Shown one piece after another: positions 1-8,944 of a stretch of 64,000 bases of DNA. Numbering within the stretch: position 1 is the first letter of the stretch; every line of letters begins with the position of its first letter. The translations under genes and the position numbers were made by a program. Location: contig NZ_MWSJ01000002.1 of NCBI RefSeq assembly GCF_002237755.1, forward strand, positions 186,001 to 250,000, read 5' to 3'. This DNA comes from Lysinibacillus sp. KCTC 33748. GTDB taxonomy: Bacteria > Bacillota > Bacilli > Bacillales_A > Planococcaceae. The notes below the pieces were generated by a model that was given only the letters and a program-made list of their open reading frames with translations, had not been told where the DNA came from and did not search any database.

Positions 1-78
1 AGCCTGCTTTTTATCATCTTAATAGGGGTTGCGACTTGGATTGTAATGAAAAGGCAAAAACAAGGTAAGGAAGCTTAA
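1..78 (+). CDS. C-terminal end of a membrane protein (partial)
   Basis: The first frame is open from base 1 to a TAA at 76-78. The 25 visible residues are a hydrophobic helix (LLFIILIGVATWIVM) followed by a basic tail (KRQKQGKEA), as in the last transmembrane segment and cytoplasmic end of a membrane protein. The rest lies outside the window, so the family cannot be named. The gene is convergent with the next one and their stop codons overlap by about three bases. Confidence 0.55.
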   Translation, partial: SLLFIILIGVATWIVMKRQKQGKEA

Positions 79-845
79 TGTTCTTTGTTCTGTGGAAAAA
101 TCAGAGAATTTTGCATACGTAAAAAAGGACATTTTGATGGACTAACATTATCATCGCTTAAAAAATACTGCTTCCATTCATTACTTCCTTCTTGCCCATA
201 CCATTTTAAATCAGGATGGGCAGGGATATCATCGTATTCGTTAATGCGTTGCCGAATAAGTTTCTTTAATTTTCGACCAAATGCAGTAGAGTCGTTTATT
301 TCTTCAAATATCCAGCGTGGCTGGAATGCCATTAATAAAGTAGAGAAATGACGACTCTTTCTTAATTTGTGTGCGGGCGTTGCACAAGATACAAAATAAG
401 GCTCACCGTTAAAACAAAATTCCCATTCATTATGTGATGGATCGGTTGGAATTTCCTTTGGCCAATCAATTTCATCGAATTTAGTTAAATTGTTTAAAAC
501 TGACCAAAATAAATTATTATAATCCGCAACGTCGAATTTATGCATCTCATTGGGCGTTTTGAAGAAAATGGTATGTGTTGTATAGTTGCCGAATGTTTGA
601 CAGTGCTTATTGTATTCCTTTAAGCAAAGTGCTAATGTCTTTATCGATTGTTCCTCTCGTGGATCTCCGATAAAACTGTAGCGAAGATGGTTCGATAAAA
701 AACCTTTTCTTGCTGGAATACAGGGGAACGTATTTGCTTCATCTGCAACCATGGCAGCGAAGTCGGTATATGCTGACTGTTGCCATAATGGAAGTGTTTC
801 AAAATGTTCTTCGATCCACCTCTTGTCTAACACTGCTACTTCCAC
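75..845 (-). CDS. YqcI/YcgG family protein
   Basis: 256 residues, full length for the YqcI/YcgG family. Recognisable features are the FPCIPARKGF stretch near residue 40, the HTIFFK and NEWEFCFNGEPYFVSC blocks mid-protein and a SPSKCPFLRM motif near the end. It starts at a GTG preceded by AAGGAGGAG with six bases of spacing, a strong site. Some family members in natural-product clusters (DcsA-like) are haem-dependent N-hydroxylases of arginine-type substrates. Whether this stand-alone copy does such chemistry is not shown here. No signal peptide or membrane segment is present, so it is cytosolic. It stands alone, convergent with the partial gene to its left and divergent from the acetyltransferase gene on the right. 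Confidence 0.8.
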   Translation of the reverse strand: MEVAVLDKRWIEEHFETLPLWQQSAYTDFAAMVADEANTFPCIPARKGFLSNHLRYSFIGDPREEQSIKTLALCLKEYNKHCQTFGNYTTHTIFFKTPNEMHKFDVADYNNLFWSVLNNLTKFDEIDWPKEIPTDPSHNEWEFCFNGEPYFVSCATPAHKLRKSRHFSTLLMAFQPRWIFEEINDSTAFGRKLKKLIRQRINEYDDIPAHPDLKWYGQEGSNEWKQYFLSDDNVSPSKCPFLRMQNSLIFPQNKEH

Positions 846-942
846 TTGAGTCTCCTCCTTCTATACATCCTTATATTATTAAATAAAGTGGGGATGAGTG
901 ACGATGTATAGGCATTAACGTTAGTGTAAAAAAATTAAGAAG

Positions 943-1839
943 TTGAAAAAAATCCAAGAAAGGATGATCAGGCATTTGATTTCAACTAAAATAAAATTAA
1001 CAAAGCGTATGTTAAGGATTATAAAGAATGCGGAAGAAGAAGCTTCCTCCTCACAGCAAAAATTGTTACGCCCAATTCATTTCCTGCTTGCTTGTTTCAA
1101 AGAAAAAGAGGGGGCACTTGGTGAATTAGTATTAAAATTTACTATCGATGAAGCGTCTTTAAGAAACTTGGTGAATGAATTTCATCAAAAAACAGAAATG
1201 AAAGTTACTAGCCATAGCTTATTTTCTATTCCAATATCAAATGATGTTTTAACAGTATTGGAACAAGCAAATTGCTATATGCGAAACTATAACCAGGTTT
1301 ATTTAAATGAAGGTCACTTTCTTAAAGCTCTTATCAAGACGAAAATGCTTGAGGAATTCGTTTCAGAAGAAGATACGAAACTGATTTTAAAGCTTGCTAC
1401 GACTTCGCGGGATATGGTTACTCATCTTCGCCATTACAATTTCCCCGATGCGATTTCTACTAATATTCGTAGAGTCAACCGAGATGATAAAAACAAGCTT
1501 ATTCATTTTGTAGAAAGTCATTTTTCGCAAGAGTGGTCAGAAACGATTAAAAGTGCATTTTTAAATACTACACCTTCCATATATGTTGCTTTTGATGATA
1601 GAGGAGATCTTGTTGGATTTGCTGGATTTGACATTTATCAAAATAAAAAATGTTATTTTGGCCCAATGGGTGTAGCGAAAACTAATCGGGTGAAGGGGAT
1701 AGGATTTTCCCTCCTCCATCATTGTTTAAAAGATATGAACGAGTTGGGGTATGAATATGCAATTATCGGAGGAGCGGGTCCAATCGAGTTTTATGAACAA
1801 GCTTGTAAGGCTGTTGTCATTCCTGCTACCGATTTTTAA
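943..1839 (+). CDS. Clp-N-repeat / GNAT acetyltransferase fusion protein
   Basis: 298 residues in two parts. Residues about 1-150 resemble the double Clp N-terminal repeat of ClpC/ClpA adaptors: MLRIIKNAEEEASSS, then LRPIHFLLACFKEKEGALGE, then a second repeat with VLEQANCYMRN and NEGHFLKALIKT. Residues about 165-298 are a GNAT fold with the acetyl-CoA-binding segment VAKTNRVKGIGFSLLHHCL and the terminal YEYAIIGGAGPIEFYEQAC. There is no AAA+ ATPase module, so it is not a chaperone. The TTG start at 943 has only a weak upstream AAGAAG; an ATG at 964 is the alternative. A second GNAT gene follows after 11 bases, suggesting co-transcription. The acetylation substrate is unknown. Confidence 0.75.
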   Translation: MKKIQERMIRHLISTKIKLTKRMLRIIKNAEEEASSSQQKLLRPIHFLLACFKEKEGALGELVLKFTIDEASLRNLVNEFHQKTEMKVTSHSLFSIPISNDVLTVLEQANCYMRNYNQVYLNEGHFLKALIKTKMLEEFVSEEDTKLILKLATTSRDMVTHLRHYNFPDAISTNIRRVNRDDKNKLIHFVESHFSQEWSETIKSAFLNTTPSIYVAFDDRGDLVGFAGFDIYQNKKCYFGPMGVAKTNRVKGIGFSLLHHCLKDMNELGYEYAIIGGAGPIEFYEQACKAVVIPATDF

Positions 1840-1850
1840 GGAGATAAGAG

Positions 1851-2252
1851 ATGAATATAGTTCAAGCAAACACTATTTCTCCAGCTATTAGAAAACTACT
1901 TTCATTTGCAACTTCAGATAAAAAAGTTCAACAAGAGTATGAAAAATATATACTTTTATCGAATAGGACTTTATATAGCTTTGAATCCGAAGGTGAAATA
2001 ATTGGTTGTATTGGTATAGAACAATTCAATTTATCAAAGTGTGAGATTAAACATATCGCTGTATTTACTGATCAAAGAGGTAAAGGCATTGGCAATAAAA
2101 TGATTAATTATATAGCAAGTAAGTACTCATCAATTGTTGCTGAAACGGATTGTGAGGCTGTAGATTTTTATCGTCGCTATGGTTTTTTCATAACTAGCCT
2201 TGGGGAGAAATACCCTGGTGTGGAACGCTTTTTATGTCAATATAATAAATAA
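1851..2252 (+). CDS. GNAT family N-acetyltransferase
   Basis: 133 residues forming a compact single GNAT domain. The acetyl-CoA loop reads VFTDQRGKGIGNKMINYI (about residues 72-89, RGKGIG type), followed by the late strand and helix AVDFYRRYGFFI that is usual in this fold. The start ATG has AAGGAGAT eight bases upstream. It follows the ClpN-GNAT gene by 11 bases and is closed by a strong bidirectional terminator, so the two acetyltransferases probably form an operon. The acceptor could be a small amine, an antibiotic or a protein; sequence alone does not say. Confidence 0.85.
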   Translation: MNIVQANTISPAIRKLLSFATSDKKVQQEYEKYILLSNRTLYSFESEGEIIGCIGIEQFNLSKCEIKHIAVFTDQRGKGIGNKMINYIASKYSSIVAETDCEAVDFYRRYGFFITSLGEKYPGVERFLCQYNK

Positions 2253-2255
2253 TGA

Positions 2256-2305
2256 AAAAACCTGCAATGCTTTTCTTATAGTGAAAAGCAATGCAGGTTC
2301 TTTTT
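2256..2305. terminator. Bidirectional Rho-independent terminator
   Basis: A 17-bp perfect stem (AACCTGCAATGCTTTTC and its complement) with a 7-base loop is flanked by A-tracts on the left and T-tracts on the right. It serves the GNAT gene on the plus strand and the convergent marR gene on the minus strand. Confidence 0.9.
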
Positions 2306-2741
2306 ATAATTTTGGATTAAAGACCTTTTCGTCAAGAATGTTTAATGCTTGATGAATGTCCTCTAAATCATTTGTAGATACATGTTGGATAAGCTGCTGA
2401 AAGCGCTCTTCTATACAGGAGAATGCTTCCTCCATTATTTCTTCTCCTACTTCTGTCAGGCAAATATAGTGCTTTCTTCGATCCTCAGTATCGCTAATTT
2501 TTTCAATAAACTTTCTTTCCTGTAGTTTTCTTAATTCACGGCTTGTATTAGGTAAGGACATATGCTGGCAATCACTAATTTCTGTAGGTGTAACTGGCTG
2601 GCTTACCTTTATATATTCTAAAATTTTATATTGTACAGGTGTAATATTATCTATTTTAACGTTTTGGGTTAGTTCGTGCGTTACTTGGTGTACCGCTGCT
2701 GTAAATGCTACGAACTGTTGAAATAATTGTTTTTTGTCCAA
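2304..2741 (-). CDS. MarR family transcriptional regulator
   Basis: 145 residues with the MarR winged-helix layout: dimerisation helices at both ends, a recognition region near PVTPTEISDCQHMSLPNTSRELRKL and the wing motif SDTEDRRKHYICLTE (DxRxxxxxLT type). It is divergent from a flavodoxin-fold oxidoreductase gene, and the shared intergenic region carries an inverted repeat over the oxidoreductase promoter. It is therefore probably the repressor of that gene and of itself. The cysteines at about residues 58, 94 and 109 could sense thiol stress, but that is inference. Confidence 0.88.
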   Translation of the reverse strand: MDKKQLFQQFVAFTAAVHQVTHELTQNVKIDNITPVQYKILEYIKVSQPVTPTEISDCQHMSLPNTSRELRKLQERKFIEKISDTEDRRKHYICLTEVGEEIMEEAFSCIEERFQQLIQHVSTNDLEDIHQALNILDEKVFNPKL

Positions 2742-2791
2742 ATGGGTTCACCTCTTACTGACAAGATAACAAAAAACTTATCTTAAAACAA

Positions 2792-2845
2792 TTATCATTT
2801 GACAACTATAATTGGATAGTTTACTATTTTGTTATCAAATGATAA
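2792..2845 (+). promoter_or_regulatory. SigmaA promoter with paired MarR-type operator
   Basis: TTGACA at 2799-2804 and TACTAT at 2822-2827 are separated by 17 bases and drive the oxidoreductase gene. TTATCATTTGACAAC (2792-2806) and GTTATCAAATGATAA (2831-2845) form an inverted repeat matching at 14 of 15 positions. One arm covers the -35 box and the other lies just past the -10 box. This placement fits repression by the divergent MarR protein. Confidence 0.75.
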
Positions 2846-2861
2846 CTAATGGAGGCGCTTA

Positions 2862-3449
2862 ATGAATACATTAATTATTTATACATACCCCAATCATAAA
2901 AGTTTGAATTATGCTTTTTTGCAGGAGGTTATTAAAGGCTGTCATGACAATCCTTCCATAAAGGAGACTCAAGTTTTAGATTTATACGAGGAACAATTTA
3001 ACCCGATTTTAGTATTTCATGAACATAAACGTCGTCGTGATATGTTTCGTGATCCAAAGCTTGAGAAATATCGTGAACAAATTAAGTGGGCTGATAAAAT
3101 CGTTTTTGTTTATCCGATATGGTGGGGTAGACCACCAGCAATGCTTTTAGGGTATATTGATCAATTATTTGCGGCCAATTTTGCGTATAAAGATAAAAAG
3201 GGGCTATTTCCTGAGGGGCTTTTAAAGGGAAAATCAGTAGTGTGTATTTCGACAATGAAGGGGCCAACAAAGTATCCACTCTTATGGCTGAATAATGCGC
3301 ATAAAGTATTAATGAAAAGAGCGTTATTTAATTATGTTGGCATTAAACAAGTGAAGTTTTTTGAATTTGGCAATATGGAAAGTAAGAAGGGGAGACAAAG
3401 CAAAAAACTCGAAAAAGTTTATCAATATTTTAGAAAAGTAGCTTACTAG
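2862..3449 (+). CDS. NAD(P)H:quinone oxidoreductase, flavodoxin-like fold
   Basis: 195 residues of the MdaB/YwrO/KefF family. The N-terminal strand and FMN loop read LIIYTYPNHKSLNYAF, and the family signature is VFVYPIWWGRPPAMLLGYID (about residues 82-101), where the WW/PA segment lines the flavin. Family members use FMN or FAD and NAD(P)H for two-electron reduction of quinones or related electrophiles in the cytosol. The ATG has AATGGAGGCG upstream. Its promoter is overlapped by a MarR-type operator, so expression is probably induced by quinones or other electrophiles. Confidence 0.87.
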   Translation: MNTLIIYTYPNHKSLNYAFLQEVIKGCHDNPSIKETQVLDLYEEQFNPILVFHEHKRRRDMFRDPKLEKYREQIKWADKIVFVYPIWWGRPPAMLLGYIDQLFAANFAYKDKKGLFPEGLLKGKSVVCISTMKGPTKYPLLWLNNAHKVLMKRALFNYVGIKQVKFFEFGNMESKKGRQSKKLEKVYQYFRKVAY

Positions 3450-3491
3450 TTCATCCGCCAAATAGACTCGTGCAGACAAAGTAAGAATCTC

Positions 3492-4565
3492 TTATTTGTT
3501 TGCATGAGTCATATTGATTTCTAGTGGCAGTGTTACAAAAAATGTTGTAAATTCAGCAGACTTGCTTTCAACAGTAATTGTGCCGTTATGCATATCGACG
3601 ATTTTCTTGACAATAGATAGTCCTAAGCCACTTCCACCATTCTCAGCCGTCCTCGATTGGTCCGCCTTATAAAATCGTTCGAATATATGATTTTGTTGTT
3701 CTTCTGTTAAACCAATTCCATTATCATGAATGGCAATAGTTATCGTATCTATTTGCTTCGTCATAGATAGTGTAATAATGCCAGCAGATGGCGTGAATTT
3801 AATGCTGTTGCTTAGTAAATTCATCCATACTTGATTCATTAAGTCCTCATCCGCCACGACCGAAATGTTTTCCAGTTGAAGATCCAGGTCGATGTTTTTA
3901 GCTAGCCAATTTGGCTCGAGCGTTAATACGACGTTGCGCAATTGCTTATCGAGTCGGTAATGACTTGGCTCGAAGGGGTGATGCTGTGATTCTAATGAAG
4001 TAAGCTTTAGTAAATTGTCACTTATTTTTGATAGTCGATTACTTTCCATCTCAATGATTGCTAAATAATGCTGTCGCTTATCCTCTGGGAGGTCAATGTT
4101 TTTTAATGCTTTAGCAAAGCCATTAATAGAAGTTAGAGGTGACTGAATTTCATGCGATACATTCGAGATAAATTCTTGGCGCATTCTTTCCATTTCACCT
4201 AACTCAACCGCCATATGGTTGATGCCATGTATTAATTGACCAAATTGATCTTCGTCATCTGCTTTAAGATCTAATTTGACAGTGAAATCACCTTTAGCAA
4301 TCCGACTTAATGCATCTACAATCGTATTCCAATAGTTCCGTTGTTTTTTTAGCCCAATTAAAAAGGTGATGATAACAGTGCAAGCAAAGAGAACAAAAAC
4401 ACCGACTACGGTCCATAATTGGAGCCAGAAACCTTGTGGATGCTTGCCTAACCAATCATAAAGCCAAGACGTTATGTGGTAGGAAATAAAAGCAAATACG
4501 ATGCTAATGGTAAGAAGAAGCATTAAAATTAAAAAAAGCTTTAAACTATTTTTTAATCTTCTCAT
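3492..4565 (-). CDS. Sensor histidine kinase of an OmpR-type two-component system
   Basis: 357 residues. Two transmembrane helices (about 10-30 and 50-71) frame only a short extracellular loop. A HAMP linker (about 72-125) follows, then HisKA with VSHEIQSPL (phosphoacceptor His138), and the HATPase with N-box LLSNSIKFTPS, G1 DNGIGL and G2 GGSGLGLSIVKK. The tiny sensor loop is typical of kinases that sense the membrane or a partner transporter. Its start overlaps the response-regulator gene by four bases, and a multidrug-type ABC exporter lies upstream in the same transcript. That layout resembles exporter-coupled envelope-stress systems, although the ligand is unknown. Confidence 0.92.
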   Translation of the reverse strand: MRRLKNSLKLFLILMLLLTISIVFAFISYHITSWLYDWLGKHPQGFWLQLWTVVGVFVLFACTVIITFLIGLKKQRNYWNTIVDALSRIAKGDFTVKLDLKADDEDQFGQLIHGINHMAVELGEMERMRQEFISNVSHEIQSPLTSINGFAKALKNIDLPEDKRQHYLAIIEMESNRLSKISDNLLKLTSLESQHHPFEPSHYRLDKQLRNVVLTLEPNWLAKNIDLDLQLENISVVADEDLMNQVWMNLLSNSIKFTPSAGIITLSMTKQIDTITIAIHDNGIGLTEEQQNHIFERFYKADQSRTAENGGSGLGLSIVKKIVDMHNGTITVESKSAEFTTFFVTLPLEINMTHANK

Positions 4566-5257
4566 GAAACAAGTTCCAATCGATAGCCTAGGCCGCGAAT
4601 TGTACGAATAATAAATCCACTTGTATCTTGTGGGAATCGTTGACGAAGTCTTTTAATGTGAACATCGACTGTACGTTCATCACCTTCATAGTCGTATCCC
4701 CAAATTTCTTCGATTAACTGTTCACGGGAAAAAGTTTTTCCAGCATAGCTTGCTAATGTAAATAACAGTTCAAATTCCTTTAAACGAAGTGTTAAAGATT
4801 TACCGTTATACAAAACCTCATGTGTATTACGATTTAACTTAATATTGCCAGCCTCCACAAGTTGAGAAAGGGAAATTTGGTATCTTTTAAGTATTGATTT
4901 CACACGAACAATCAGCTCTGCTGGTTCAAATGGTTTAACAAGATAATCATCTGTTCCAAGATTAAAACCTTTTACCTTTTGTGAAGTTTCTCCCTTTGCG
5001 GTTAACATCAAAATCGGTAGATTATCATTAAATGAACGTATTTCTTCGCATAATTCCCAGCCATCCATATTTGGCATCATAATATCCATAATAATCATAT
5101 CCACCTTATCAGAATCCAATTTGGACAGTGCATCCACACCGTCCGTAGCTTCAATTACTTCTAAACCTTCATTTTGTAAAAATATCTTTACTAATTCTCG
5201 AATATGGGCGTCATCATCTACAACTAATAATTTTGTCATGCTAACAAATCCCTTCAT
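4562..5257 (-). CDS. OmpR/PhoB family response regulator
   Basis: 231 residues. The receiver domain has the acidic triad VVDDD, phosphoacceptor Asp58 in IIMDIMMP and the conserved Lys in DYLVKPFEP. The C-terminal winged helix (about 130-230) ends RTVDVHIKRLRQRF...IRTIRGLGYRL. The ATG at 5257 overlaps the stop of the ABC gene (TAATG) and has GAGG close upstream. A second ATG at 5239, giving MTKLLVVDD, has AAGGGA and gives the more usual family N-terminus. It is co-transcribed with the downstream kinase (four-base overlap). Confidence 0.93.
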   Translation of the reverse strand: MKGFVSMTKLLVVDDDAHIRELVKIFLQNEGLEVIEATDGVDALSKLDSDKVDMIIMDIMMPNMDGWELCEEIRSFNDNLPILMLTAKGETSQKVKGFNLGTDDYLVKPFEPAELIVRVKSILKRYQISLSQLVEAGNIKLNRNTHEVLYNGKSLTLRLKEFELLFTLASYAGKTFSREQLIEEIWGYDYEGDERTVDVHIKRLRQRFPQDTSGFIIRTIRGLGYRLELVS

Positions 5258-7011
5258 TATTCCTCTTTAATACGTAATTGTTGTTTGGCAAACTCTCGGT
5301 ACATATTATGCGTCTCAAATAAAGTCTCATGTGTGCCACTGCCTGTAATATGTCCTTTCTCTACAAAAAGAATTTGGTCTGCATCTACTACTGTTGAAAG
5401 GCGGTGTGCAATGACGAGCGTTGTTCTACCTTGCATTAAATTATCCAATGCTTTTTGAACATAGATTTCCGAGTTACTATCTAGACTAGATGTTGCCTCA
5501 TCTAGCATTAATATTTGAGGGTCGCGTAAAAGTGCCCTAGCGATCGAAATTCGTTGTCGTTGACCGCCAGAAAGCTTTATGCCACGTTCTCCAACTTCTG
5601 TATCGAATTGTTCTGGTAGTTCATTAATAAATTGATCGGCATAGGCCATTTTAGCAACTCTTTCAAGCTCTTCATCCTGTACTTCTCTGTTAATACCGTA
5701 GCAAATATTTTCGCGAATCGTACCAGACAGGAGTGCACTCTCCTGAGCAACATAGCCGATTTGGCTTCTCCAAGAATGTAGGGAGTACGTGTTGATAGGG
5801 GTTTCTCCGAGTGTAATACTTCCATTAGTAGGTTGATAGTATCTTTCTAACAGAGAAAATGTTGTTGTTTTTCCTCCACCACTAGGCCCGACGATAGCCG
5901 TAACTTTTCCAGGTTCAATAGTAAAATTAATATCCGATAAAATCAGTTCTTCTCCATAAGCAAAGTCAACGTTTTTTACATAAATCGGCTGATTTACTTT
6001 TTCTAATGTTTTTCCTTCAAAAATATTCTCTTCTTCATGCTCAAGTAAAGCACTGATTCGCTCTGTAGCACCCATTGCTTTTTGAAGCTGTGTAAAGAAC
6101 ATCGTTAATTGGGTCATCGGCATAATAATTTGGATTAAATATAAAATAAAGGCTACCATGTCACCAGCTGTAAGTTCTCCTGAAGAAACTCGTACACCAC
6201 CATAACCAATAATGGCTACAAGGACTGACATTAATACAAACGAAATTAGTGGCGAAATAAGTGCATGGATTTTTGCTTCTTTTAAGCCAAACGTAAAGAG
6301 GTTTGTAATTCCCTTTTTGCCACGCTCATATTCAATATTTTCGGCATTTGAAGCTTTTACTAATCGTGTTTCAGGTAAAACTTGATTGAGCACGGACGTA
6401 AATTTTGCTGTTTCATCTTGCATTCCTTTTGAAATGACAAACATACGTCTTCCTAGAAGCAATAAAATAACCATAGCAAGTGGAACAGCGATCAGCATCA
6501 CTAAGGTCATTTTCCAATCTAAGATTAATAGAATGATGATGGAGCCAATAATGGAAATAACACCAGATAAACAGTTTGCAAGGTGTTCGGTAATGAGCTC
6601 CTTAACGACAGCTGTGTCATTCGTAACTCGACTTAATGTTTCACCTGTATCGTTCTCATCATAATAAGGGATAGGTAAATGAAGAAGCTTTCTCCAAAGC
6701 TGATCGCGTAATTTCGCGACAACATGATGTCCGATACGATTTAAATAATAAATGGAAAGTCCACTCGCGATGGCTTGCGCGATAAAAGCAAAACCTAATA
6801 AAATAATTTGCCAATAATCAAGTGACTCTAATGAAAATCCATCGACTAATTTTTTTGTAAATAACGGAACAATAAAGCCAACGCCTGTAGTCGCTAAGCT
6901 CATAATTAATGAAATAATTAAAAGCCACATCGGTGGCTCAGCCTGTTTGACTAAGCGAACAAAGCGTCGCCAATCCTTCGTTTTAGTAGTATCTTGCAAT
7001 GTTTCTTGCAA
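5257..7011 (-). CDS. ABC multidrug-type exporter, fused permease-ATPase
   Basis: 584 residues, a half-transporter of the BmrA/MsbA/LmrA type that works as a homodimer. The first 320 residues are the six-helix exporter domain, with the coupling region around [18 protein letters not shown]. The ATPase has Walker [10 protein letters not shown], signature [15 protein letters not shown], Walker [13 protein letters not shown] and switch AHRLSTV. The start is TTG with GAAGGGAG upstream. It is the first gene of a minus-strand operon with the response regulator and kinase. Substrates cannot be read from sequence; drugs, lipids or peptides are possible. Confidence 0.92.
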   Translation of the reverse strand: MQETLQDTTKTKDWRRFVRLVKQAEPPMWLLIISLIMSLATTGVGFIVPLFTKKLVDGFSLESLDYWQIILLGFAFIAQAIASGLSIYYLNRIGHHVVAKLRDQLWRKLLHLPIPYYDENDTGETLSRVTNDTAVVKELITEHLANCLSGVISIIGSIIILLILDWKMTLVMLIAVPLAMVILLLLGRRMFVISKGMQDETAKFTSVLNQVLPETRLVKASNAENIEYERGKKGITNLFTFGLKEAKIHALISPLISFVLMSVLVAIIGYGGVRVSSGELTAGDMVAFILYLIQIIMPMTQLTMFFTQLQKAMGATERISALLEHEEENIFEGKTLEKVNQPIYVKNVDFAYGEELILSDINFTIEPGKVTAIVGPSGGGKTTTFSLLERYYQPTNGSITLGETPINTYSLHSWRSQIGYVAQESALLSGTIRENICYGINREVQDEELERVAKMAYADQFINELPEQFDTEVGERGIKLSGGQRQRISIARALLRDPQILMLDEATSSLDSNSEIYVQKALDNLMQGRTTLVIAHRLSTVVDADQILFVEKGHITGSGTHETLFETHNMYREFAKQQLRIKEE

Positions 7012-7401
7012 CGTTAAAATCTCCCTTCAATTTCTTCAACATTAAATATGAATCTTTTATTTATCTTACTATAGCATGTCTTTATGAACTGAATATGAAA
7101 TGAGCAAGAGGTGATGACTCGATATGGACCTATTCCTAAAAGTATGATCAATTATAAATTTTTTGCGAAAGATCAAAATAAGTTCCTTTTTTTGGATAAT
7201 TATCATACAATATCATAAACCGACAGTCGGTCTAGTTTTATTTTTGTCAATTTATTTCCATTTTAACTGATTGTAGCGTAGGGCTACTCGACTCCCGCAG
7301 GAAAGCTAGTAGCCCGTAGCGGAAATCAGAGCCTTCTCATTGGTTCAGATAGGCGTGGATGATTGTTACTTTAATAGTTCTAAAAGAAAGGGGTCTAATG
7401 T
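7012..7401. repeat. Intergenic gap with dispersed repeat fragment
   Basis: Between the divergent ABC and MFS genes. The left part is AT-rich and contains the TetR-type palindrome. About 7272-7332 is a G+C-richer block (GCGTAGGGCTACTCGACTCC, GCAGGAAAGCTAGTAGCCCG) with the GTAGGGCTACT / AGTAGCCC self-complementarity seen in dispersed Bacillales intergenic repeats. No gene is seen. The repeat separates the palindrome from the MFS start. Confidence 0.5.
7219..7231. promoter_or_regulatory. TetR-type palindromic operator
   Basis: ACCGAC-A-GTCGGT is a perfect odd palindrome 170 bases upstream of the MFS gene. Palindromes of the form nACCGACnGTCGGTn are typical of TetR-family repressors of drug pumps. 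No tetR gene is adjacent in this window. Confidence 0.5.
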
Positions 7402-8664
7402 ATGGAATCACAGATTAAAAGAAAAGGCTTTTCAAAAGATTTTAACCTGATGGTGATTGGGCAAATTATTTCTATTTTAGGTTCTGCGCTTTTAAGGTTT
7501 GCCTTATCACTTTATGTACTTGATATTACAGGACGTGCAGATCTTTTTGCAGTACTGTTTGCGATATCGAGCGTTCCAATATTACTAGCACCACTTGGAG
7601 GAGCCATTGCTGACAGGTTCAATCGACGCAACTTAATGGTGATTTTCGATTTTACGAGTAGCATAATTGTGTTTACTTTCTTTGCAATGCTAGCAATTGG
7701 TAATAGTTCTGTTTTGCTAATTGGTGTTGTGATGGTACTGCTTTCCCTTGTTAGTGCTATGTATGCACCTGCAGTGATGGCCAGTATACCAGTACTTGTA
7801 GAAGAGGAGAAGCTTGAGCAAGCTAATGGAATTGTTAATGGTATTCAAGCATTGTCTAATGTAGCTGCTCCTGTATTAGGTGGAATACTATACGGTTTGA
7901 TTGGCTTAAAAGTGCTAGTCGTGGTGAGTGGTGTGTTCTTTTTCCTTTCGGCCATATTAGAGATGTTTATTCATATCCCATTTATGCAACGAGAGCAGGA
8001 TGGTCATATTATACCGACGCTGGTAAATGATTTGAAAGAGGGCTTTAGCTATGTAGTGAAGCAATCTTTTATCTTCAAATGTATGATTTTAGCGGCATTA
8101 TTAAATTTATTATTAACACCGCTATTTGTCGTAGGTGTACCGATTATTCTCCGTGTTACAATGCAAAGTAGTGATACATTGTACGGAGTAGGGATGGGGT
8201 TAATCGATTTTGCTACGATCTTAGGAGCTTTATCTATGGGGTACTTTGCAAAAAAAATGGGTATCACTAATTTGTATAGTTGGATTTTCATTACTGCTTT
8301 ATTGATTATCCCAATGGCTATAGCGGTTACGCCTCTGTTGCTGAATATTGGCTATTATCCATCTTATATTTTATTTGTTTTGAGCGCACTTTTAATCGCT
8401 ATGATTATGACAATCATCTCCATTTATGTTATTACGCTTGTACAAAAAGAAACACCTAATGAAAACTTAGGGAAGGTCATGGCTATTATCATTGCCGTTT
8501 CACAATGTATGGCACCAATTGGGCAAATTGTGTATGGCTTATTATTCGAAGCATTTAGTGTTAAAGTCTACGTTCCTATTTTAATGATATGTATTGCCAT
8601 GGTAGTGATGGCAATTACCACGAAGAGGATTTTACGATTTGAAAAGAGCGAGGTAGCAAATTGA
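7402..8664 (+). CDS. MFS transporter, drug/macrolide efflux type
   Basis: 420 residues with about twelve hydrophobic helices. The loop 2-3 signature reads GGAIADRFNRRNLMV (about residues 68-82), characteristic of proton-coupled major-facilitator exporters of the MefA/EntS-like group. The start ATG follows AAAGGGGTCTAATGT. It sits in the inner membrane and probably exports a drug or siderophore-like compound; the substrate is unknown. It is monocistronic, downstream of a TetR-type palindrome and a repeat block. Confidence 0.88.
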   Translation: MESQIKRKGFSKDFNLMVIGQIISILGSALLRFALSLYVLDITGRADLFAVLFAISSVPILLAPLGGAIADRFNRRNLMVIFDFTSSIIVFTFFAMLAIGNSSVLLIGVVMVLLSLVSAMYAPAVMASIPVLVEEEKLEQANGIVNGIQALSNVAAPVLGGILYGLIGLKVLVVVSGVFFFLSAILEMFIHIPFMQREQDGHIIPTLVNDLKEGFSYVVKQSFIFKCMILAALLNLLLTPLFVVGVPIILRVTMQSSDTLYGVGMGLIDFATILGALSMGYFAKKMGITNLYSWIFITALLIIPMAIAVTPLLLNIGYYPSYILFVLSALLIAMIMTIISIYVITLVQKETPNENLGKVMAIIIAVSQCMAPIGQIVYGLLFEAFSVKVYVPILMICIAMVVMAITTKRILRFEKSEVAN

Positions 8665-8794
8665 TTCTCGCTATCCACATTTTCTCTGAGATTTTTATTA
8701 TGTGTAAAGGAAAGCTTTTACAGGCAAGTTTCTGACGCAACCACATTTTTGAATAATAATAAAGTTGGCTGTTTTCTAAAAGATTGTTGCTGTT

Positions 8795-8842
8795 AAAGAC
8801 AGATTTAATCTACAAAATGTGTAGGATAAATTTGTCTTTTCG
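8795..8842 (+). terminator. Probable terminator after the MFS gene
   Basis: Imperfect stem pairing AAAGACAGATTTAATCTAC with GTAGGATAAATTTGTCTTT around a seven-base loop, followed by TTTTC. It lies in the 280-base convergent gap, where nothing else is recognised. Confidence 0.5.
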
Positions 8843-8944
8843 GTTTGATATTTCGTGAATCGAAAATTTAACGAAGGCTCTGGTTAGTTGAAGAAAAAAC
8901 ATTCATTATTTTTAAAATATTTTACTTACTTCTATGTAAAATAA

